A DNA stretch of 64,000 nucleotides from Serratia sp. H1w (GCF_000633355.1 NZ_AYMQ01000125.1:1-64000); one strand, 5' to 3'; numbered from the stretch's first letter, positions 51,138 to 60,959 are shown. The notes: generated by a model from the sequence alone, not told the origin. Made by a program: numbers and translations.

Positions 51138-54100
51138 CTATTCGCCTGTAGTACGTTGGATTTCTCTTAGTTCACTGACTAGCAATTGCACTTCATCCAG
51201 CACTTCCGTAGCGGTTGCCTCGCTGGGATTATCATGCAATGTCTGGCAGGCCTGGTTTAGTTGCTCTGCCTTCACCAACCGCGCGGCACCGGCCAATTTA
51301 TGCGCCAACGCCTGGATGCTGAGCGGGTCGATAGGCTGCTGCTGGAGTTCCTGGTGGAGTTGCGCGCCATCTTCATCCATACAGGTTATCAAGGTGGTGA
51401 TGAACTCCTGCAATACCTGTGGCTGGCGCAGTTCTGGCGGTAAATCTGCGATGATAAACGGTGCCAGCAGTTCGCTTTGTTCCCGCTCAACCGGCGGTAG
51501 CGTAGCCAGCTTCTTTCTCAGCATGGCCAGATTGACCGGCTTGAACAGGCAGTCATCCATCCCGGCCTGTAAGCAATCCTCACGAGCAGTTTCCTGGGCA
51601 TTGGCCGTCAGCCCCCAGATAATGAGCGGCGTGACCTGCCGCTCCTGCTCATTACGCCTGATTTGGCGGCTCAGACTGTAGCCGTCGAGTTTGGGCATCT
51701 GGCAATCGGTGATCATCAGATCGAATTGCTGCTGCTCCAGTTGCGCCAATGCCCGCTCCCCATCGCCAACCACGGTGGGCCGATGACCGAGGAAGCACAG
51801 TTGCTGGTTCAGTAACATTCTGCCTGCCGGGTGATCTTCGACGATCAATATCCGCAGATTGACTGACACTGGGAGGGGAATGGTCTCTTGCTGGATCGGG
51901 AACTGGAGTTTCAGCAATCGGGCTACGGAAAGCAGCACGGTGACTTCACTGCCAATCCCCACTTCGCTGCTTAACACGATGGTGCCCCCCATCATGTCCA
52001 TCAGCTTACGGCAGATATACAGGCCAAGCCCGGCCCCCCCTGTTTCACCATGACCTTGGGTGAATGGCTGGAACAGACGCTGCTGGGTGAGCGCATCAAT
52101 GCCCTTACCGGTATCGGTGACACGCAAGCGCAGATCTAGCCGTTCCTCGCCGATCTGGTCAACAGCCACGCTCAACGCCACCTGCCCTTGTTCGGTAAAC
52201 TTGATGGCATTACTCACCAGATTGGACAGCACCTGCTTGAAACGCATGGGATCGATCAGCACGTCACCGGTAACTTCGGCATCAATATCCAGCTTGAATA
52301 GCAGCCCTTTCTGCCTGGCCACGCCGTCAAACAGCGTTGCTACGGATTCAATCAGGCGGCGTATGTCCGCGCGCTGCGGATGCAAAATCAACCGGTCTGA
52401 CTCAATCCGCGAAATATCGAGAATATCGCCGATCAGTGCCAGCAGGGAGTGAGCAGATTCATGGGCCACACTCAGTAGTTCCCGGTCCTGTTCCACGTCG
52501 TGACGTTGGCGGTTTAGTACCAACTCCAACATGCCGATAATGGCATTCAACGGCGTACGGATCTCATGGCTCATGGTAGCAAGAAACGTCGTTTTAGCCC
52601 GGTTGGCGCTATCGGCGTGTTCTTTCGCCTGCTGCAACTGCTCGATCAGGCGATCGCGTTCGGTAACGTCAAACACGGTCTGACAGCGCTGAACCTGTTG
52701 ACGCTGGCTGCGCAACCGGCCGATAAGCAAGGCCACCAGCAGCAATACCAATAGCAAAGCCATCAAGATCAGCGCCATAGGGAAATAACGAGCAAGCTGC
52801 TTATCATCTGTCTGTGCGTCTTCCAGCAGATAGGTATTGTTGTACCAATTGCTGGTCATCGCATGAATATCCTCTGGGGGAACGTTCAGCAAGGCCTTAT
52901 CGAGGATGGTCGCCAACGGGTATTCAGTGCCGGCAACGCCAATGACAAAACGCGCCGGTTCGATATCCAGCGCGCTAAGAATACGCAGCCCTGACGAGGG
53001 CTCCCGGGCCAGGAAGTAGTCGGCGCTGATCATCGGCAAAACCAACACTTGCGCCTGCCCAGATTTTAATGCCGCAATACCAGCCTGGGGTGAATTGACG
53101 CTGACAATCTGACTTGCGGGATACTGCGCCTGTAATTGAGCCTGCAATGGGTGCCCGGTTATCAACGCAATCGTACGTGGTGGATCGTGGCTAGCCAGAT
53201 GTGGGATACCTACCAGCACCCAGGAATTGAATAAGTAGGAGCGGGTCGTCAGCAGGCCATTAGGCCAGATCGCATCCAGGGTGACACCGGTGACAATATC
53301 GGCTTTACCGGCCTTGATGGCATTCAGCGAGTCTTGTAACGATGCCGCGCGAATAATATCGAATTTCAGGCCGATACGGCTGGAGATGGCGGCCATCACA
53401 TCGGCCGTTAAACCACGAAAATCGCCTTGAACATCGAAGAACCCCAACGGAGCGAAATCACCATTGACCACCATCCGCACTCTGGGATGCTCTTCCACCC
53501 ACTTTCTCTCCAACGAGGTCAGTGACAGATGTTCATCCCCTTGTGACATGGGGATCCCCCCATTCCAGCGGCTTTGGATCTCGGTATGGGCACTTTCCGG
53601 GATGGTAGCCAACACCGCATTAAACACCCGCTGCAAACGCACATTATCCCGTGCCAGGCCAAAGGCAAAACCCTTGATATCTTGTTGGGGCAGCAACTGC
53701 ATACGTAAGTTATTCAGGTTGCCCTGGTTAATTAAATAACGCGCCGCCGTGGCATCACCAATAAAAGCCTCCAGCTTGTTAAACGATAATGCCTCCAATG
53801 CCCGGCGTGGAGCGTCATAAATCTGATATTCTGCCGCCGCAAAGCGTTCGGTCAGCTGCGGGTTGCCACTATAGAGGCGCTCAATGGCAATGTGTTTGGG
53901 CGGATGCGATTGCAGCAGGCTGTCGATACGCATAATCAGCGCCGGAGCGGCAAGCACGTAGGGAGTAGAAAGCAGCAGGTCGGGATCGGCATGACTTGTG
54001 GCAACCACATTACCGATCACATCGACTTCCCCTTTGGCCAAATCCTGGCGCAAAGTCGCTCCATTCTCGTAGTAACGTACTTTGACCCGCACGTTCAGGT

Positions 54101-54371
54101 TGTAGCCGATAATCCCCAGATAATCGGCATTGATACCGCCGTAATCCCGTGTGCCGCTGGTGATATCAAAAGGAGGATAGTTCGGTGCCGCGATACCAAA
54201 AACCAACACCCGTTTACGGCGTAGCCATTGCCAATCCTCGTTGGTTAAATTAGCCTCGGGTAAATGGGCCTGACTGCGGCTAAGCAAATTAATTTCACGG
54301 TATGCCTGAGCTCCCTCGGCGCAAACGCTAAAGCAAAAAAACAGGATGATGATAACAAATTTATTTATCAT
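51138..54371 (-). CDS. EvgS/BvgS-like hybrid sensor histidine kinase
   Basis: Unorthodox kinase of 1077 residues. In order: signal peptide/anchor (1-20), two periplasmic Venus-flytrap domains (about 50-275 and 285-515), one transmembrane helix (about 531-552), a short linker without an evident PAS domain, HisKA with His602 (ATMSHEIRTPLNAI), ATPase domain (NLVSNAIKFTEQG, VTDTGKGID, GAGLGLYICRKL), receiver with Asp889 (DLMITDCQMPKLDG), and HPt with His1024 (ALAHKLAGAARL). This is the EvgS/BvgS phosphorelay layout. The gene overlaps its response regulator by 11 bp with AGGATAAG inside the regulator. Ligand and regulon are unknown. Confidence 0.92.
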   Translation of the reverse strand: MINKFVIIILFFCFSVCAEGAQAYREINLLSRSQAHLPEANLTNEDWQWLRRKRVLVFGIAAPNYPPFDITSGTRDYGGINADYLGIIGYNLNVRVKVRYYENGATLRQDLAKGEVDVIGNVVATSHADPDLLLSTPYVLAAPALIMRIDSLLQSHPPKHIAIERLYSGNPQLTERFAAAEYQIYDAPRRALEALSFNKLEAFIGDATAARYLINQGNLNNLRMQLLPQQDIKGFAFGLARDNVRLQRVFNAVLATIPESAHTEIQSRWNGGIPMSQGDEHLSLTSLERKWVEEHPRVRMVVNGDFAPLGFFDVQGDFRGLTADVMAAISSRIGLKFDIIRAASLQDSLNAIKAGKADIVTGVTLDAIWPNGLLTTRSYLFNSWVLVGIPHLASHDPPRTIALITGHPLQAQLQAQYPASQIVSVNSPQAGIAALKSGQAQVLVLPMISADYFLAREPSSGLRILSALDIEPARFVIGVAGTEYPLATILDKALLNVPPEDIHAMTSNWYNNTYLLEDAQTDDKQLARYFPMALILMALLLVLLLVALLIGRLRSQRQQVQRCQTVFDVTERDRLIEQLQQAKEHADSANRAKTTFLATMSHEIRTPLNAIIGMLELVLNRQRHDVEQDRELLSVAHESAHSLLALIGDILDISRIESDRLILHPQRADIRRLIESVATLFDGVARQKGLLFKLDIDAEVTGDVLIDPMRFKQVLSNLVSNAIKFTEQGQVALSVAVDQIGEERLDLRLRVTDTGKGIDALTQQRLFQPFTQGHGETGGAGLGLYICRKLMDMMGGTIVLSSEVGIGSEVTVLLSVARLLKLQFPIQQETIPLPVSVNLRILIVEDHPAGRMLLNQQLCFLGHRPTVVGDGERALAQLEQQQFDLMITDCQMPKLDGYSLSRQIRRNEQERQVTPLIIWGLTANAQETAREDCLQAGMDDCLFKPVNLAMLRKKLATLPPVEREQSELLAPFIIADLPPELRQPQVLQEFITTLITCMDEDGAQLHQELQQQPIDPLSIQALAHKLAGAARLVKAEQLNQACQTLHDNPSEATATEVLDEVQLLVSELREIQRTTGE

Positions 54372-54993
54372 CAGCGTGCTTATCCTGATGGAGGAACAAA
54401 TCCACCAACTCCTCAACATGGCTAACTTTCAACTTTTCCATCAGACATGTCTTATAAGTGCTGATGGTTTTATTACTTAAAATCAGTCTGTCAGCAATTT
54501 CCTTATTACTCAGGCCCGCAGACAAATAACGCAACACGGTCAATTCACGATCGGACAGGCGAGAAAGAATATTCTCATTATGGATGGGGGCGTTGAGCAA
54601 AGGTAGCAGGGTAGTTTGTGGAAAGCAGGCATAACCTTGCAGTACCAACTGGCACAAAGGAGCCAACTGGCTGATATCCTGATCCTTGCTGAAGAATCCG
54701 CTGGCTCCGGCCCGCAGCGCCCTCTCTGCATAGCTTTCTGCGGGCAGACTGGTGTAAACCACCACTTTAATATCGCTATCCACCTGACGAATATGCTGTA
54801 GGATCTGCAACCCATCCATTTTGTTCAGTATGATGTCCAGGATCACCAGTTGTGGCGTATTTTCCTTTATTCGCGCCAGCGCATCCAGACCGTTCGTCGC
54901 GGTCAGGATCGAGTCATTACCTAATGGGGAGAGAATGGCTTTCACAGCGAAACAAATTGCGGGATGATCGTCAACAATCAACCAGGGACTCAT
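54361..54993 (-). CDS. EvgA/BvgA-like response regulator
   Basis: 210-residue NarL/FixJ-type regulator. The receiver domain has the acidic pocket VDDHPA and phosphoacceptor Asp53 (LVILDIIL), with Lys in FFSKDQD. The C-terminal LuxR-type helix-turn-helix reads LSDRELTVLRYLSAGLSNKEIADRL. It is encoded directly upstream of, and overlapping, the hybrid kinase, as in evgAS/bvgA-S arrangements, so it is the expected acceptor of the kinase HPt. A GAGGTG ribosome site precedes the ATG. Confidence 0.92.
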   Translation of the reverse strand: MSPWLIVDDHPAICFAVKAILSPLGNDSILTATNGLDALARIKENTPQLVILDIILNKMDGLQILQHIRQVDSDIKVVVYTSLPAESYAERALRAGASGFFSKDQDISQLAPLCQLVLQGYACFPQTTLLPLLNAPIHNENILSRLSDRELTVLRYLSAGLSNKEIADRLILSNKTISTYKTCLMEKLKVSHVEELVDLFLHQDKHADDK

Positions 54994-55034
54994 AAGAACA
55001 CCTCATCCTTGAAAAGGAACTATCCTAGAAAACC

Positions 55035-55064
55035 AGTAGGTAATAAATCACCGAGACACCTACT
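55035..55064. promoter_or_regulatory. Inverted repeat upstream of the response regulator
   Basis: AGTAGGT (55035-55041) faces ACCTACT (55058-55064) across 16 bp, about 40-70 bp upstream of the regulator start. It is the only clear dyad in this 188-bp gap and may be an autoregulatory site. Confidence 0.35.
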
Positions 55065-55181
55065 TTTACCGCAACATGATCCGTTCTAAAATGATAAATA
55101 CATCCAGAACAATCCCAAAATCACTACTTGATGGATTTTAATTAAAGCCTGATGAGAAAAAATAGTTAATGGATTGTGGCA

Positions 55182-56174
55182 TTATAATATTCCCTGCGCA
55201 ACACGCTGCTGCAAACCCTGTGCAAAAGTTTGCATGCCCGACTGCGCTCCGGTTTGCAACACGCTGACCAGTTGGTGGGTTTTACCCTCGCGGATCATAC
55301 TGCTCACTGCCGCCGTTGCCGTGAGGATCTCATAAATGGCGACACGCCCTCCTCCAGGCTTACTCAGCAGTTTTTGTGCGATCACCGCTTGCAGACTGTT
55401 GGCCAACTGGGCCCGAACATAGGCTTTCTCTTCCGCCGGGAACACATCGACCAACCGTTCTACCGCCTGAGGTGCGCTGCGAGTATGCAAGGTAGCCAGG
55501 ACTAGATGGCCGGTTTCTGCCGCAGTCAACGCCAGCCGGACGGTGGTGGTATCACGCAGTTCCCCTAACAGGATCACATCCGGATCCTCACGCAACGCGG
55601 CCCGCAGCGCATCATCAAAACTGTGGGTATCCCGCCCTAGCTCCCGCTGCTGGATCAGGGAACGCTGGCTACGATGGATAAACTCGATCGGATCTTCCAA
55701 CGTGAGGATATGGCGGCGCTGATGTTGATTGATAAAATCGATCATCGCCGCCAAGGTGGTGGATTTGCCACTGCCGGTAGCCCCGGTGACCAATATCAGG
55801 CCATCATCACGCTGTAACAACGCCGGGATAATTTCTGGCGTGGCCAGTTCGACCAGCGTTGGACACTGGCTGGCGATCCGACGTAGCGCCACGGAGACCC
55901 CGCCGTGCTGTAAAAAGAAATTGGCGCGTAACCGAGTATCCTCCACCAAGGTTAATGCCCTATCGAGCTGCCCAACCCGCTGTAGTTGCTGCCACAGCGC
56001 CGGCGGCAACTGCGTTTGGCACCATGTAGCCATCTGCTGGTCAGTCAGCGTTTCCCCATTTTCTACCGCCTGGAGTTCACCATCGATACGTAACATTGGC
56101 AGATGACCGGTACAAAGGTGCAGATCGGAGGCATTATGCTTTACACTAAGGGCCACAAATTCATCGATATCCAT
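55182..56174 (-). CDS. yggR: PilT-like secretion/retraction ATPase (YggR)
   Basis: Type II/IV secretion-family hexameric ATPase of 330 residues, resembling PilT. Walker A is GATGSGKST (131-139); the Asp-box LTLEDPIEF, Walker B VILLGELRD and His-box TGHLVLATLHT follow. In enterobacteria yggR stands beside yggS without other type IV pilus genes, so its role is uncertain. A GGGAG ribosome site precedes the ATG. Only 20 bp separate it from the divergent yggS start. Confidence 0.92.
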   Translation of the reverse strand: MDIDEFVALSVKHNASDLHLCTGHLPMLRIDGELQAVENGETLTDQQMATWCQTQLPPALWQQLQRVGQLDRALTLVEDTRLRANFFLQHGGVSVALRRIASQCPTLVELATPEIIPALLQRDDGLILVTGATGSGKSTTLAAMIDFINQHQRRHILTLEDPIEFIHRSQRSLIQQRELGRDTHSFDDALRAALREDPDVILLGELRDTTTVRLALTAAETGHLVLATLHTRSAPQAVERLVDVFPAEEKAYVRAQLANSLQAVIAQKLLSKPGGGRVAIYEILTATAAVSSMIREGKTHQLVSVLQTGAQSGMQTFAQGLQQRVAQGIL

Positions 56175-56194
56175 ATCAATCTCCCAGGTTAACT

Positions 56195-56908
56195 ATGAGC
56201 ACTATCCAACAGAATCTGCAGGGTGTCAGGAGCCGCATTGCCACGGCCGCTCAAGGTTGCGCACGCATTCCAGAAGAAGTGACATTGCTTGCAGTCAGTA
56301 AAACCAAACCTGTGGAGGCGATCGCACAAGCCATCGCCGCAGGCCAGCACGCATTCGGCGAAAATTACGTGCAGGAAGGGGTAGACAAGATCCAGCATTT
56401 CGCCCAACAGCCCGAAGGGGCGGAGTTGGAATGGCACTTTATCGGCCCGCTGCAATCCAATAAAAGCCGGCTGGTGGCAGAGCATTTTGACTGGTGCCAC
56501 ACCATCGACCGCTTGCGCATCGCCCTACGCCTGAACGATCAACGCCCCGCAGCCATGCCGCCGCTGAACGTGTTGATCCAGATAAATATCAGTGACGAGC
56601 AGAGCAAATCTGGCATTGTATTGGATGAGCTACCGGCGCTGGCCGAAGCAGTCGCCGCATTGCCTAACCTACGTTTACGTGGGCTGATGGCTATCCCGGC
56701 CCCGGAACACGATTATCAGCGCCAACTGGCAACCTTTGGCCAGATGAACGACGCATTCCAGGCTCTCAAGCAGCGTTATCCGCAGGTGGATACGCTGTCG
56801 ATGGGCATGACAGACGATATGCAGGCTGCCATCACCGCTGGCAGCACGATGGTTCGTATCGGCACCGCAATTTTTGGCGCCCGTGACTACTCGCACACAA
56901 CCGTATAA
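56195..56908 (+). CDS. yggS: Pyridoxal phosphate homeostasis protein YggS
   Basis: PLP-binding protein (PLPBP/ProY family) of 237 residues with an alanine-racemase-like barrel and no known catalysis. The PLP lysine is Lys36 in LAVSKTKP; GENYVQEG and HFIGPLQSNK are conserved, as is MGMTDDMQAAI near the C-terminus. It stands ten bases before proC, a linkage seen in many bacteria. Confidence 0.95.
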   Translation: MSTIQQNLQGVRSRIATAAQGCARIPEEVTLLAVSKTKPVEAIAQAIAAGQHAFGENYVQEGVDKIQHFAQQPEGAELEWHFIGPLQSNKSRLVAEHFDWCHTIDRLRIALRLNDQRPAAMPPLNVLIQINISDEQSKSGIVLDELPALAEAVAALPNLRLRGLMAIPAPEHDYQRQLATFGQMNDAFQALKQRYPQVDTLSMGMTDDMQAAITAGSTMVRIGTAIFGARDYSHTTV

Positions 56909-56918
56909 CGAGGATTTG

Positions 56919-57740
56919 ATGCAACATCGCAAGATTACCTTTATTGGTGCCGGCAATATGGCCCGCGCCATCATTGCTGGCCTGGTGGCCGGTGGTTATC
57001 CGGCATCCGCCATCAGCGTTTGCGCGCCGTCAGCCAAAAACCGTGACGCCCTGGCCGCCGAATATGGCATCAACAGCAGCGCAGACAACATCAGCTGTGC
57101 AAAACAGGCCGATGTCGTGGTTCTGGCGGTAAAACCGCAAATGATGGCGCAGGTTTGCTTACCTTTACAAGAACAAGTCGATTTCTCCGGTAAACTGGTG
57201 CTGTCGATCGCTGCCGGTATTCTGGTGAGCCGCTTCTATCAAATGCTCGGCGCAGGCTTGAATATCGTACGCATCATGCCCAATACACCTTCATTGGTGG
57301 GTAAAGGGATGAGCGGGCTGTATGCTCCCGCCCAGGTAAGCCAACAGGATCGTGATTACACCCGCGATCTGATGAACTCGGTGGGTAAAGTCTGCTGGGT
57401 CGATGACGAAAACGGCATTAACGGCGTGATCGCCGCCGCAGGCAGCGCACCGGCCTATTTCTTCCTGTTTATGGATGCCATGCAGCAGGAAGCCGAACGC
57501 ATGGGATTCAGCGGCCAGGCCGCACGCGATCTGGTGCAGCAGGCCGCTATTGGTGCTGCGGCCTTGGCCGCCGCCAACCCGGAGATCTCGCTAGCCACGC
57601 TGCGTGAGCAAGTGACCTCTAAAGGCGGCACCACCGCCGAGGCATTGCGGGTATTCAACGAGCAACAGTTGCCAGAGACCGTCGCCAAGGCAATGCAGGC
57701 TGCCGTTTCCCGTGCGCAGGAAATGGAAAAATTATTTTAA
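56919..57740 (+). CDS. proC: Pyrroline-5-carboxylate reductase
   Basis: Last step of proline synthesis: reduces pyrroline-5-carboxylate with NAD(P)H. The 273-residue protein has the Rossmann FIGAGNMARAI motif, RIMPNTPSLVGKGM, and the substrate segment AAGSAPAYFFLFMDAM with TSKGGTTAEALR. ATG 56919 follows CGAGGA; the open frame upstream lies in yggS and is not family-like. In E. coli proC is elsewhere, so this yggS-proC-yggT order is a lineage mark. Confidence 0.96.
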   Translation: MQHRKITFIGAGNMARAIIAGLVAGGYPASAISVCAPSAKNRDALAAEYGINSSADNISCAKQADVVVLAVKPQMMAQVCLPLQEQVDFSGKLVLSIAAGILVSRFYQMLGAGLNIVRIMPNTPSLVGKGMSGLYAPAQVSQQDRDYTRDLMNSVGKVCWVDDENGINGVIAAAGSAPAYFFLFMDAMQQEAERMGFSGQAARDLVQQAAIGAAALAAANPEISLATLREQVTSKGGTTAEALRVFNEQQLPETVAKAMQAAVSRAQEMEKLF

Positions 57741-57822
57741 CTATACCCGATGAGTTGCGGACCGCCACGGCGGTCTTGCCACCAAGGGGATAACCCAGAA
57801 GTTAAGGAGAAGGGTAACTTAC

Positions 57823-58377
57823 ATGCTAACGCTGACTTTCCTGGTCAAAACCGTCGTTGATATTTACGTAATGGTGCTGCTGTTGCGCATCTGGATGCAA
57901 CTGACGCGCACCGACTTTTATAATCCATTTTCGCAGTTTGTGGTGAAAATCACCCAACCGATCGTCGGTCCACTGCGCCGCATCGTGCCTTCGATGGGGC
58001 CGGTAGACAGCGCCTCATTGCTGCTGGCATTCCTGCTGATGACGGTCAAATATCCGCTGCTGCTGTTGATCCAGAGCGGCACCCTGTCACTCAGCCTGTA
58101 TAACTTGCTGTTTGGCCTGATTTCATTGATCAAATCCGTCGGCTACCTGATCTTCTGGGTGATGATCATCCGCGCCCTGATGAGCTGGATCAGCCAGGGC
58201 CGCAGCCCGATTGATTACGTGATGTTCCAACTGACCGAGCCATTGATGGCTCCTATCCGCCGAGTGATCCCGGCGATGGGCGGCATTGATTTCTCTGCAA
58301 TGGTGGTGATCCTGATCTTGTATCTGATCAACTACCTGGGCATGGATCTGTTTGGTGAGCTCTGGTTCCTGCTGTGA
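57823..58377 (+). CDS. yggT: YggT family membrane protein
   Basis: Inner-membrane protein of 184 residues with two copies of the YGGT repeat, each a pair of helices around a conserved R(M)WMQLTR/FYNPFSQ...P...P-R-IVP motif (first half about 20-70, second about 110-165 ending [11 protein letters not shown]). The family has been linked to osmotic tolerance and to division factors in other organisms; function here is not known. A strong AAGGAG precedes the ATG. Confidence 0.92.
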   Translation: MLTLTFLVKTVVDIYVMVLLLRIWMQLTRTDFYNPFSQFVVKITQPIVGPLRRIVPSMGPVDSASLLLAFLLMTVKYPLLLLIQSGTLSLSLYNLLFGLISLIKSVGYLIFWVMIIRALMSWISQGRSPIDYVMFQLTEPLMAPIRRVIPAMGGIDFSAMVVILILYLINYLGMDLFGELWFLL

Positions 58378-58664
58378 GTGCAGTCACTTCGCAACTGGAC
58401 GGGCTGGTGGTCAGGCTTTATATTCAGCCCAAAGCCAGCCGCGATCAGATTATTGGCCTGCATGGCGACGAGATTAAAGTCGCCATCACCGCCCCGCCGG
58501 TTGATGGCCAGGCCAATGCCCATCTCATTAAATTTATCGCCAAGCAGTTCAAGGTGGCGAAGAGCAACGTGACGATTGAGAAAGGCGAGCTGGGGCGGCA
58601 CAAGCAGTTGCGCATCCACAACCCGCAGCAGATCCCCGACGTCATCGCGGCGCTCATCGAATAA
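58374..58664 (+). CDS. yggU: YggU (UPF0235/DUF167) protein
   Basis: 96-residue protein of the DUF167 family, function unknown. The core [23 protein letters not shown] and [15 protein letters not shown] are typical. It starts with GTG overlapping the yggT stop by 4 bp (GTGA), which indicates translational coupling. Confidence 0.92.
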   Translation: MSAVTSQLDGLVVRLYIQPKASRDQIIGLHGDEIKVAITAPPVDGQANAHLIKFIAKQFKVAKSNVTIEKGELGRHKQLRIHNPQQIPDVIAALIE

Positions 58665-58681
58665 TATTCAAGGTATCTATT

Positions 58682-59278
58682 ATGCAAAAAATCGTTCTGG
58701 CCACCGGTAACCCCGGCAAAGTGCGTGAACTCGCCACACTACTGGCCGATTTCGGCTTTGACGTGGTGGCACAAACCGAGCTTGGCGTAGACTCTGCCGA
58801 AGAAACCGGCCTGACGTTTATTGAAAACGCCATTCTCAAGGCTCGCCATGCCGCGCAGGTCACTGGTCTGCCTGCGATTGCCGACGACTCAGGTCTGGCA
58901 GTGGATGCATTGGGCGGCGCACCGGGTATTTACTCCGCCCGCTACGCCGGTTTAGATGCCAGCGACCAGCAAAATCTGGACAAGCTGCTGGTCACGCTAC
59001 AAGACGTGCCTGAAGGCAAACGCGGTGCGCAATTCCATTGCGTGTTGGTGTATATGCGTCATGCAGAAGACCCAACCCCGCTGGTGTTCCACGGCTGCTG
59101 GGCCGGTGAGATCACCTTTGAAGCGGCCGGCGTTGGCGGTTTTGGTTACGATCCGATCTTCTATGTGCCAGATTTGGGCTGCACCGCCGCAGAACTGACG
59201 CGGGAAGAGAAAATTGCCGTTTCCCACCGTGGCAAGGCACTGAAGTTGATGTTGGAAGCGATGCGTAATGCCAGCTAA
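58682..59278 (+). CDS. rdgB: RdgB dITP/XTP pyrophosphatase
   Basis: House-cleaning NTPase of 198 residues that removes dITP, ITP and XTP. Conserved [13 protein letters not shown] (about 5-17), [16 protein letters not shown] (about 68-83), and [11 protein letters not shown] are all visible. It lies 17 bp after yggU and overlaps hemW by 11 bp. Confidence 0.96.
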   Translation: MQKIVLATGNPGKVRELATLLADFGFDVVAQTELGVDSAEETGLTFIENAILKARHAAQVTGLPAIADDSGLAVDALGGAPGIYSARYAGLDASDQQNLDKLLVTLQDVPEGKRGAQFHCVLVYMRHAEDPTPLVFHGCWAGEITFEAAGVGGFGYDPIFYVPDLGCTAAELTREEKIAVSHRGKALKLMLEAMRNAS

Positions 59279-60419
59279 CGCCGTACAACTGCCACCGCTC
59301 AGTCTCTACATCCATATTCCCTGGTGTGTGCAGAAATGCCCGTACTGCGATTTCAATTCGCATGCCTTAAAGGGCGAAGTGCCACATCAGGAATATGTCG
59401 ATCATCTGCTGGCGGATCTGGATGCCGATTTGCCGCTCGCCAGCGGACGTAGTATCAGCACCATCTTTATCGGTGGCGGTACGCCAAGCCTGTTAAGTGC
59501 CGAAGCCATGCAGGCGCTGTTGGATGGCGTGCGGGCGCGTATCCACGTCGCGGATGACGCCGAAATCACCATGGAGGCCAACCCTGGCACCGTGGAGGCC
59601 GATCGTTTCAGCGGCTACCAGCGCGCCGGGGTGAACCGCATCTCGATTGGCGTACAAAGCTTTAGCGCCGAGAAGTTAACCCGTCTGGGGCGCATTCACG
59701 GCCCGGAAGAGGCCAAGCGCGCGGCACATCTGGCAACCGGCCTTGGCCTGCGCAGTTTTAACCTGGACCTGATGCATGGCCTGCCGGATCAGTCGCTGGA
59801 AGAGGCGCTGGACGATCTGCGTCAGGCCATCGCCCTTAATCCGCCGCACCTGTCATGGTATCAGCTCACCATTGAGCCAAATACGCTGTTCAGCTCACGC
59901 CCGCCAGTATTGCCGGACGATGACGCGCTGTGGAATATCTTTGAACAAGGGCACGAGCTATTGAGTGCTGCCGGTTATCAGCAGTATGAAACCTCGGCCT
60001 ACGCCAAACCGGGCTACCAATGCCAGCACAACCTCAACTACTGGCGCTTTGGCGACTATCTGGGGATTGGCTGTGGCGCGCACGGCAAGCTGACCTTTGC
60101 CGATGGCCGTATTCTACGTACCGCCAAAACCAAACATCCACGCGGGTTTATGCGAGGGGATTATCGGGACAAGCTGCATGAAGTCGAGGCGCACGACCGG
60201 CCATTCGAGTTCTTCATGAACCGCTTCCGCCTGCTGGAAGCCGCACCTCGCGCCGAGTTCGCCCACTATACCGGGCTGGATGAAAGCGTGATCCGCGCGC
60301 CGTTGGACGAGGCGATAGACAAAGGCTATCTGCTGGAAACGCCAGCGCATTGGCAGATCACCGAACATGGCAAACTGTTCCTTAATTCGCTGTTGGAACT
60401 GTTTTTGCCAGAGGAATAA
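59268..60419 (+). CDS. hemW: Radical SAM protein HemW (haem chaperone)
   Basis: Oxygen-independent coproporphyrinogen oxidase-like protein that binds haem and is thought to deliver it to respiratory enzymes. The 383-residue protein has the radical-SAM CVQKCPYC motif (Cys20, Cys24, Cys27), GGGTPSLL and a C-terminal HemN-like domain. Overlap with rdgB suggests coupling. A family B repeat follows about 45 bp after the stop. Confidence 0.95.
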   Translation: MPANAVQLPPLSLYIHIPWCVQKCPYCDFNSHALKGEVPHQEYVDHLLADLDADLPLASGRSISTIFIGGGTPSLLSAEAMQALLDGVRARIHVADDAEITMEANPGTVEADRFSGYQRAGVNRISIGVQSFSAEKLTRLGRIHGPEEAKRAAHLATGLGLRSFNLDLMHGLPDQSLEEALDDLRQAIALNPPHLSWYQLTIEPNTLFSSRPPVLPDDDALWNIFEQGHELLSAAGYQQYETSAYAKPGYQCQHNLNYWRFGDYLGIGCGAHGKLTFADGRILRTAKTKHPRGFMRGDYRDKLHEVEAHDRPFEFFMNRFRLLEAAPRAEFAHYTGLDESVIRAPLDEAIDKGYLLETPAHWQITEHGKLFLNSLLELFLPEE

Positions 60420-60463
60420 ATAATTTAAGGTTGTGCCGGAAATAATACTCGCAATTGCTATTG

Positions 60464-60499
60464 CCCCTCACCCCAACCCTCTCCCAAAAGGAGAGGGAG
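60464..60499 (-). repeat. Family B repeat, reverse orientation
   Basis: CCCCTCACCCCAACCCTCTC then CCAAAAGGAGAGGG. It pairs with the forward copy at 60590-60624, and together they bracket about 90 bp of spacer downstream of hemW. Confidence 0.7.
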
Positions 60500-60589
60500 C
60501 TGCTCCAGCGTTATATTCATATTCTGGTTCACTCTGCAACTCAGCCTATAAAAAGTCAGGCACAGGAATCAATCCGTGGCACAATCCGT

Positions 60590-60624
60590 CCCCTCTCCCT
60601 GTGGGAGAGGGTTAGGGTGAGGGC
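60590..60624 (+). repeat. Family B repeat, forward orientation
   Basis: CCCCTCTCCCTGTGGGAGAG followed by GGTTAGGGTGAGGG. It ends 2 bases before the stop codon of the converging small membrane protein gene. Confidence 0.72.
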
Positions 60625-60626
60625 CA

Positions 60627-60959
60627 TTAACAAGATAAAAACCGACCAAAGAAAGCCCACCACCAGTACATGACTAGCAAGCCCGTCATTATTGGGTGCA
60701 GGAATCTTTTTTGCTTAGCTCTATAAATAGAAAGTATTATTAGAGGAAAAATGAACACTGAAGTTAAAGGAATACCAACATCACTTATATCATCGACATT
60801 AAAATGCGTCATCACATCACAAATATTCTCTATCCCTTCCTCTCCTATGGCCCATTCATATTCTATTATTGAAAATACCATGATGCTGATAGCGCAGGTG
60901 AGATAATAAAAGAATAGCAGAGGAGTAAGCAGCTTGAGTACAGACTTAAAAGTATCCAT
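60627..60959 (-). CDS. AT-rich small membrane protein, unknown function
   Basis: I do not recognise this 110-residue protein. It has three hydrophobic segments: about residues 8-32, 61-80 and 86-108, the last with WWWAFFGRF. Between the first two is an acidic stretch (EGIENICDVMTHFNVDDISDVG). The gene is about 36% GC by hand count over 60661-60960, far below its neighbours, which suggests recent acquisition. ATG 60959 is 11 bases after AGAGG; a longer frame upstream is less likely. E. coli carries yggM and ansB at this spot. The reading frame could be spurious, but length, hydrophobic pattern and ribosome site support a gene. Confidence 0.6.
   Translation of the reverse strand: MDTFKSVLKLLTPLLFFYYLTCAISIMVFSIIEYEWAIGEEGIENICDVMTHFNVDDISDVGIPLTSVFIFPLIILSIYRAKQKRFLHPIMTGLLVMYWWWAFFGRFLSC

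Noticed and set aside
55182-56174. Type IV pilus locus around the PilT-like gene
   Set aside because: No pilin, PilB, PilC or PilQ genes are nearby; this is the usual isolated enterobacterial yggR.
57759-57775. GACCGCC/GGCGGTC palindrome after proC as a terminator
   Set aside because: The loop would be only about 2-4 nt and no T-run follows, so I could not support it.
60433-60615. 60-codon plus-strand frame with PHPNPLPKGEG sequence
   Set aside because: It consists largely of two family B repeats read as protein.
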